Below, in pieces: positions 9,101 to 12,153 of a DNA stretch of 12,153 nt (positions within the stretch are counted from its first letter, which is position 1; each line of letters starts with the position of its first letter). A program made the position numbers and the translations under genes. This stretch comes from Brachionus koreanus (taxonomy: Eukaryota; Rotifera; Eurotatoria; Ploima; Brachionidae): assembly GCA_016987375.1 (NCBI GenBank), contig PJRA01000114.1:805739-817891 (forward strand). Direction: 5' to 3'. The notes below the pieces were generated by a model that saw only the letters and a program-made list of their open reading frames with translations, ran no database searches and had not been told where the DNA came from.

Positions 9101-11554
9101 TCAAATTTCAAAACAAAATTGTCTGATAAATCAATGGCTGACTGTGTCGAAGCATTAATAGGACTTTATCTAATACAATTAGGAAGTTATGGAGCCAAGG
9201 CATTTATTGAATGGCTTGAGTTTAGAATTTCGGATCAATTAGGCAAAGCTGACTTGACAGTTGATTTTGTTCTCCCGGATCCAAAATTGGCTCAATCGGA
9301 CAGTACCATAAACGAGGATTTGAAAAACAGATTTATAAAGTTTGAAGAATCAATTGGATATGAATTTAAGAATAAATTCTTTATACTACAAGCTTTTACC
9401 CATCCTTCGAATATAAATAATTTTCACACATCTTCATATCAAAAGTAATTATAAATTGATGAGCATTTTTTACCTCATGTCATCATCAATCGATGACTGT
9501 AAACAATTTTGATTTACAGATGTCAACAATTTTGCTATGCAAAACTTTTTTGTTTCTTGCAATTGCTTGTATCTACCATATTACTTGTAAAGGATAATAA
9601 ATTTAGATTTAGTACCTATAAAAATATTGTATCAAATCTAAATTTATTAGCAAGTCATTTTACTAAGTAATAGAGCTATTGCAACGAAACATTTCAGCTT
9701 ATTTTAAGATTATTGTTTCCTTTTTTTAAAAGACGATACTGCAACTATATTATTTTATTTGATAAAATAATATTTTCAAATTAAAAAAAATTATTTTTTA
9801 ATTTATTAGGGTGAAAGTAAAGAAAAAATTTTTTCTATTTCTTAACTTTCTTTTATAATTTTAGTGTCTCAATTTTTAATTTAAAAAAAATCATGTAAAA
9901 GATTTAATTAATTGTATTAGTATTAATTGTCCTTTTTTTATCCTAGAAGATAATGGGCAGGTTCTCATCTCCTTTTCCAGTGTCTTTTTGAACAACCACT
10001 GCATTGAGTTGATAATCTACATCGTAACTATTACCCATTCAAAATCGGTCCTGCATTTTTGATGAAAGAGGAATCCCGTACTGCATTCATATTTGAAGAT
10101 TTTTTCCACCCTGAGCAGGTTCAAACCTTAGATCATCTGCTTGAATAACTAGCACACAAATCATTCGGTTATACGGGCTTATAAATTTATAGTTTGCCCT
10201 TGTATAACTGCACAAACCATTTTACATTTTTATTAAATATTTCTTCCGGCATCTTTTGTTAATAAAATTGATTGAAAAAATTTATGTGATCAATGGGATG
10301 TTTAAAATTGAAAACTATACAAAAAAATTAACAAAATCAAGAACAATTTTTATAACTTACGGCTTAGTATAATTTCTGCTCAATTTTGAATTTTCTCAAA
10401 AATTTTAAACGTGCAATTTGATTGCATCGCAATTTACTCAGTCTTTAAATAGCAAAATTGCAAATTTGCAGTACAATAAAATTGCACGTTTTAAATTTTT
10501 GAGCAAAAATTTTACTTTGCCGAATTTACAGTGTTAATGTGGTCATTGAAATTCAACTCTTTAATGTAAAAAATGATAAAAATAAAATTACATGGATTTT
10601 TTTATAAATTAAAATGATTTGAGACTATTTTTTTTAGGTGAAATTAAAAAAAAATCAAAGATATAAACTGCCTTTAATTTTTTTTAATATAATTAACTTT
10701 AAATTAAATTTTTTACTTAAAAATAACTAAGACTCGAACTGATTGGAGATGCTGTTTTAGATATATTGATCACTCAGCACATTTTTCAAGATCCCAAAGA
10801 GCACTCACCTGGTAACTAAAAATTTTGGAAAAATTACTTTCTCATTTTTTTTAAAATAAGGTGAACTAACTGATCTTCGTCAGGCTCTTGTCAATAACAA
10901 ATTTTTTGCCCATCTAGCAGTAAAACATGGTTTTCACAAATATTTTTCCCACCTAAGCAAAGACGTTTACTCTCAACTGCAAATTTATCTTCATGAACAT
11001 CAAATTTTTCCACCTGACAATAAATATTTGGGAACAGAAAATGTAAAATCCTAATAATTTGTATTAGTAACCATAGTGAACAAATTATTTTATTTTAGAC
11101 CGAAGACTCGAAAGAAGATGACTATGAAATCGAATCTCCCAAATTTTTGGCCGACATATTTGAATCAATCGCTGGCGCTATTTATTTAGATTCGAATTTA
11201 AATTTGGACACAGTTTGGAAAGTTTACTACAAAATGCTGAGACCTTATATTTGTTAGAATTTTGTAAAGCGTTTTTAATTATCTTTTAAATTTTAAATTT
11301 AAGCTGCATTCAAAAAAAATATTCCATGCTCTCCCATAAAAGCGTTGCATCAATTAAGACCACAGTCTAAAATTGAAATAAAATTCAACGAGAAAACTGA
11401 TAATACTAATTATCAAGAAAATGATTTTGAAGCGGAGCTGACCATTGACGGCGAAATTTTTAGTGGATCTGGTCGTAATAAAAATATTGCCAAAATAATT
11501 GCTTTCAAAAAAGCAGTTATTAAATACAGCCAAACTAAAGTTACATTTTTTTAG
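1482..11554 (+). CDS. Dicer: Dicer, complete endoribonuclease gene in 13 predicted exons
   Basis: Dicer is the RNase III enzyme that cuts long dsRNA and pre-miRNA hairpins into 21-25 nt RNAs for Argonaute, mainly in the cytoplasm. Predicted exons: 1482-1535, 1587-1987, 2045-2218, 2271-3138, 6631-6717, 6767-7054, 7304-7379, 7432-7574, 7622-9444, 10732-10811, 10861-11042, 11099-11252, 11304-11554. They sum to 4581 nt, or 1526 residues plus a TAG stop, in phase at every junction, and all 12 introns are GT-AG. Domain order is helicase (about 1-525), DUF283 (about 555-665), platform/PAZ (about 720-960), acidic linker (about 975-1070), RNase IIIa (about 1090-1235), RNase IIIb (about 1265-1440) and dsRBD (about 1452-1520). 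The start was chosen because it lies 15 residues before the conserved PRPYQ. Vertebrate Dicer is about 1900 residues; here the linkers and the RNase IIIa insert are short. Exon boundaries come from protein homology and splice sites, not transcripts. Confidence 0.95.
4690..5340 (-). mobile_element. decayed LINE reverse transcriptase, antisense inside Dicer intron 4
   Basis: Read on the minus strand, this encodes a recognisable reverse transcriptase fragment. From about 5280 downward comes FSDVSKA (family form LDVSKAFDKV) followed by [11 protein letters not shown], then [24 protein letters not shown] follows, with GVPQ at 5089-5100. After a frameshift comes [18 protein letters not shown] with FVDN at 4989-5000, where the catalytic FADD/YADD should be. 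After a further shift come [20 protein letters not shown] and then [17 protein letters not shown] near 4730-4780. In-frame stops replace the Trp of DKVW and the Gly of KAG. The catalytic aspartates are partly lost and there are at least two frameshifts, so the copy is dead. Motif style is jockey-like and differs from the LINE at 1-1080. A 125-codon + strand open frame at 4731-5108 is only the shadow of this element. Confidence 0.85.
5631..5854. mobile_element. piggyBac-type MITE with TTAA target duplications
   Basis: The left end reads TTAA then CACTAGAAGCACCAA (5635-5649). The right end reads TTGGTGCTTCTAGTG (5836-5850) then TTAA (5851-5854). The two 15-bp ends are perfect reverse complements and both are flanked by TTAA. 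Duplication of TTAA is the hallmark of piggyBac-superfamily insertion. The element body is 216 bp, AT-rich and non-coding, so it would be a non-autonomous miniature element mobilised in trans. Just inside the right end, ACGAGTCA-AA-TGACTCGT (5819-5836) forms a perfect 8-bp hairpin, comparable to the subterminal repeats of piggyBac ends. The perfect ends suggest a fairly recent insertion. It lies in Dicer intron 4, where it would normally be spliced out. Confidence 0.85.
6631..7574 (+). CDS. Dicer: Dicer exons 5-8: end of helicase and DUF283 dimerisation domain
   Basis: Exon 5 (residues 500-528) opens with [20 protein letters not shown], completing helicase motif VI and entering the pincer region that links to DUF283. 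Exon 6 holds [18 protein letters not shown], the signature start of the dsRBD-like DUF283, followed by [14 protein letters not shown]. Exon 7 adds [20 protein letters not shown] and exon 8 [15 protein letters not shown], the domain's closing helix. Exon 8 then ends in KREYAAA and enters the platform. The DUF283 domain contacts the helicase and, in plants, partner dsRNA-binding proteins. Introns 5, 7 and 8 are 49, 52 and 47 bp; intron 6 is 249 bp (7055-7303) and shows nothing recognisable. The intron 5 acceptor (GGAAAAG, ending at 6766) has a poor pyrimidine tract and was chosen because it preserves frame. Confidence 0.88.
7622..9444 (+). CDS. Dicer: Dicer exon 9: platform, PAZ, linker and RNase IIIa in one large exon
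   Basis: This 1823-nt exon encodes residues 698 to about 1305. It begins [20 protein letters not shown], the platform strand, with [18 protein letters not shown] matching the family's FGILTAKPIPQIP block. The PAZ domain, which holds the 2-nt 3' overhang of substrates, includes [13 protein letters not shown] and [11 protein letters not shown], ending near [13 protein letters not shown] Ser/Thr/Asp/Glu-rich low-complexity linker follows (about 975-1070). RNase IIIa has [13 protein letters not shown] with catalytic E1113 and D1117, and [12 protein letters not shown] with D1204 and E1207, so all four metal-binding acids are kept. The insert between the two halves is far shorter than in vertebrate Dicer. 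The exon ends with the first RNase IIIb helix ([11 protein letters not shown]). Its donor AAAA|GTAATT leaves two bases of a Lys codon. Confidence 0.93.
9551..9691. repeat. 141-bp imperfect inverted repeat (hairpin) in Dicer intron 9
   Basis: Left arm 9551-9610 and right arm 9634-9691 are reverse complements with gaps, around a 23-base loop. The innermost 16 bp (TAATAAATTTAGATTT, 9595-9610, against 9634-9649) are perfect. Moving outward the arms share TATTACTT, GTAAA, GCT, TTGCAAT and TGTTTC, with the left arm carrying about 8 extra bases in one place. The outer blocks are not simple A/T runs, so this is unlikely to be chance. It could be a small MITE, a fold-back insertion or a hairpin-RNA precursor. 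No flanking target duplication was seen. Confidence 0.65.
9943..10145 (-). pseudogene. possible antisense LTR-retrotransposon RNase H fragment
   Basis: On the minus strand one frame reads, with two internal TGA stops, [12 protein letters not shown] and then [18 protein letters not shown] followed by ENLPIIF. This resembles the start of the RNase H domain in Ty3/gypsy polyproteins, where a TDAS..GLGAVL.Q block is followed by a PI.F/Y block. The catalytic Asp context is not clearly preserved and the upstream part does not match well. The stretch is visibly less AT-rich than the rest of the intron, which supports a foreign origin. It is a short decayed remnant at best, and the family call is tentative. 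Confidence 0.3.
10395..10503. repeat. 109-bp imperfect hairpin in Dicer intron 9
   Basis: Left arm 10395-10435 (CTCAAAAATTTTAAACGTGC...) pairs with right arm 10462-10503. About 36 of 41 positions match, with one single-base bulge and a 26-base loop. The core AAACGTGCAATTT is perfect and not plain A/T, so the match is beyond what base composition would give. It may be a small fold-back element or an intronic hairpin RNA. It is unrelated in sequence to the hairpin at 9551-9691. Confidence 0.6.
10732..11554 (+). CDS. Dicer: Dicer exons 10-13: RNase IIIb and C-terminal dsRBD
   Basis: Exon 10 gives [20 protein letters not shown], with catalytic E1307 and D1311, and ends HSP plus one base. Exon 11 continues [20 protein letters not shown] and KHGFHKYF. 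Exon 12 starts with an acidic stretch ([12 protein letters not shown]) and reaches [17 protein letters not shown], with D1411 and E1414, so RNase IIIb is catalytically complete. Exon 13 opens with [18 protein letters not shown], matching the family's NVPRSPVRELL helix that begins the dsRBD. It then has [20 protein letters not shown] and [14 protein letters not shown], the beta-strands and final helix. The protein ends KVTFF. The introns are 49, 56 and 51 bp. Within exon 12 the frame hits TAG just after the predicted donor (T|GTTAG), so retaining intron 12 would remove the dsRBD. Confidence 0.93.
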
Positions 11555-11630
11555 ACTTATTAGTTTTTAGATCACTTTTTTTATAAATTTTTTTAAATTA
11601 AAATTTTAATAAAATTAAATTTCAACTAAA
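11555..11630 (+). promoter_or_regulatory. 76-bp Dicer-THYN1 intergenic spacer
   Basis: Only 76 bp separate the Dicer stop from the THYN1 start codon, so this must hold the Dicer 3' UTR and cleavage signal as well as the THYN1 leader. AATAAA at 11608-11613 is a candidate poly(A) signal, although in such A/T-rich sequence it could be chance. TTTTTAG at 11564-11570 is a candidate 3' splice acceptor for trans-splicing onto THYN1. Neither is proven. Confidence 0.4.
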
Positions 11631-12153
11631 ATGTCTAAGAGACTTACTCGCAAACGTAAAAACGATTTAGAAAGTAAAAATAGTCAAATAGAAGAAAAAG
11701 AAGCTTCACTTGCTTCTAAATTAGCTACAATAGACAAAAATGTAGATAAAAAAGCCAAAAAAGAGGAAAATCAATTTTGTTTTTGGTTGATGAAGTCCGA
11801 GCCGGAGAGCCGAATCGAAAACGGTTTTGAAATGAAATTTGGTGTTGAGGATTTGAAAGCGAGCAAAGATCAAACGACTCATTGGGACGGTGTTAGAAAT
11901 TATGAGGCAAGAAACCATATGAGAGCTATGAAATTAGGACAGCAGGCATTTTTCTACCATAGCAATTGTAAAACACCAGGATTGGTTGCTTTGATGAGTA
12001 TTTGCAAAGAATCTTATCCTGATTTTACTGCTTTTGATAAAAATGATCCTCATTATGATCCAAAAAGTGACAAAAACAATCCAAAGTGGTTCATGGTGGA
12101 TGTCAAGTTTGACAGAGATTTGAAACGATTTATTTCATTAAATGAGCTAAAAC
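11631..12153 (+). CDS. THYN1: THYN1-like protein with EVE domain, 5' part (runs off the window)
   Basis: Open from ATG for 174 codons to the window end, with no intron in the visible part. The first 48 or so residues are a lysine-rich tail (MSKRLTRKRKN...), probably a nuclear localisation signal. The EVE domain (PUA-like) starts at about residue 50 with FWLMKSEPESR. Further family blocks are FGVEDLKA, HWDGVRNYEARN (84-95), MRAMKLGQQAFFYHSNCK, PGLVALM, ESYPDFTAF, DPHYDPKSDKNNPKWFMVDV and LKRFISLNELK, all very close to vertebrate THYN1. EVE/YTH-related folds bind modified bases, and vertebrate THYN1 is a nuclear protein proposed to read modified DNA cytosine; its exact role is unsettled. Start choice: this is the first ATG after the Dicer stop, in frame with the basic tail. 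About the last 50 residues lie beyond the window. Confidence 0.93.
   Translation, partial: MSKRLTRKRKNDLESKNSQIEEKEASLASKLATIDKNVDKKAKKEENQFCFWLMKSEPESRIENGFEMKFGVEDLKASKDQTTHWDGVRNYEARNHMRAMKLGQQAFFYHSNCKTPGLVALMSICKESYPDFTAFDKNDPHYDPKSDKNNPKWFMVDVKFDRDLKRFISLNELK

Larger units (their letters stand above)
9445..10731 (+). other. Dicer intron 9 (1287 bp) with hairpins and debris
   Basis: This intron separates YQ from [10 protein letters not shown] in RNase IIIb. The AA|A junction rebuilds a Lys codon where vertebrates have Arg. It is the second-largest intron of the gene. It contains two long imperfect inverted repeats (9551-9691 and 10395-10503) and a possible antisense retrotransposon fragment (about 9943-10145), each listed separately. 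The other parts (9692-9942, 10146-10394, 10504-10731) are AT-rich and show no coding sense or repeat I can support. Confidence 0.85.

Noticed and set aside
7432..10869. Exons 8 and 11 both begin GTGAACT after a G|GT junction
   Set aside because: Both encode a Gly-Glu-Leu turn that is present in Dicer homologs at each place (GELDD-like and GVLTD-like). The match is short and coincidental, not an exon duplication.
11721..11918. 65-codon minus-strand open frame at the THYN1 start
   Set aside because: It is antisense to clear THYN1 coding sequence and has no recognisable motif.
1..12153. CRISPR arrays, tRNA, rRNA, bacterial operons or ribosome binding sites
   Set aside because: None seen. The spliced Dicer gene and LINE relics show that this is animal nuclear DNA.

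Overview
This is an AT-rich stretch of animal nuclear DNA. It carries one complete gene interrupted by introns, the start of a second gene, and several decayed mobile elements. The main gene encodes Dicer. Most of its introns are only 47-57 bp, all use GT-AG, and it sits 76 bp upstream of a THYN1-like gene. An AT-rich genome with tiny introns, close-set genes and many LINE relics suggests a small invertebrate. A monogonont rotifer such as Brachionus would fit, but that is a guess from overall style, not from a diagnostic marker.

Layout. Positions 1-1080 hold the 3' part of a non-LTR retrotransposon (LINE), broken by frameshifts, ending in a small stem-loop and an (ACTAT)n tail. Positions 1081-1481 are AT-rich and should contain the Dicer promoter and leader. 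Dicer runs from 1482 to 11554 on the + strand in 13 predicted exons. Reading phase is kept across all 12 junctions, giving 1526 residues with the full metazoan domain order: helicase, DUF283 dimerisation domain, platform/PAZ, RNase IIIa, RNase IIIb and dsRBD. All helicase motifs looked for and all eight RNase III acidic residues are present. THYN1 (EVE domain) starts at 11631 and runs off the window end.

Three Dicer introns are enlarged. Intron 4 (3139-6630, 3.5 kb) interrupts the last helicase motif between SK and GRAR. It contains an antisense LINE reverse transcriptase relic (about 4690-5340) and a 216-bp piggyBac-type MITE with perfect 15-bp inverted ends and TTAA duplications (5631-5854). 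Intron 9 (9445-10731, 1.3 kb) splits RNase IIIb. It contains two long imperfect hairpins (9551-9691 and 10395-10503) and a possible antisense LTR-retrotransposon fragment (about 9943-10145). Intron 6 (249 bp) shows nothing recognisable.

How the parts relate. Dicer cuts long dsRNA and hairpin precursors into siRNAs and miRNAs, a main defence against transposons, yet its own gene is loaded with transposon debris and hairpin-forming sequence. The hairpins could be simple MITE relics, or RNAs that Dicer itself cuts. The second idea is speculative but testable. I saw no evidence of an entirely new system. The useful results are the full Dicer gene model, the MITE, the two LINE relics, the intronic hairpins and the tight Dicer-THYN1 spacing.
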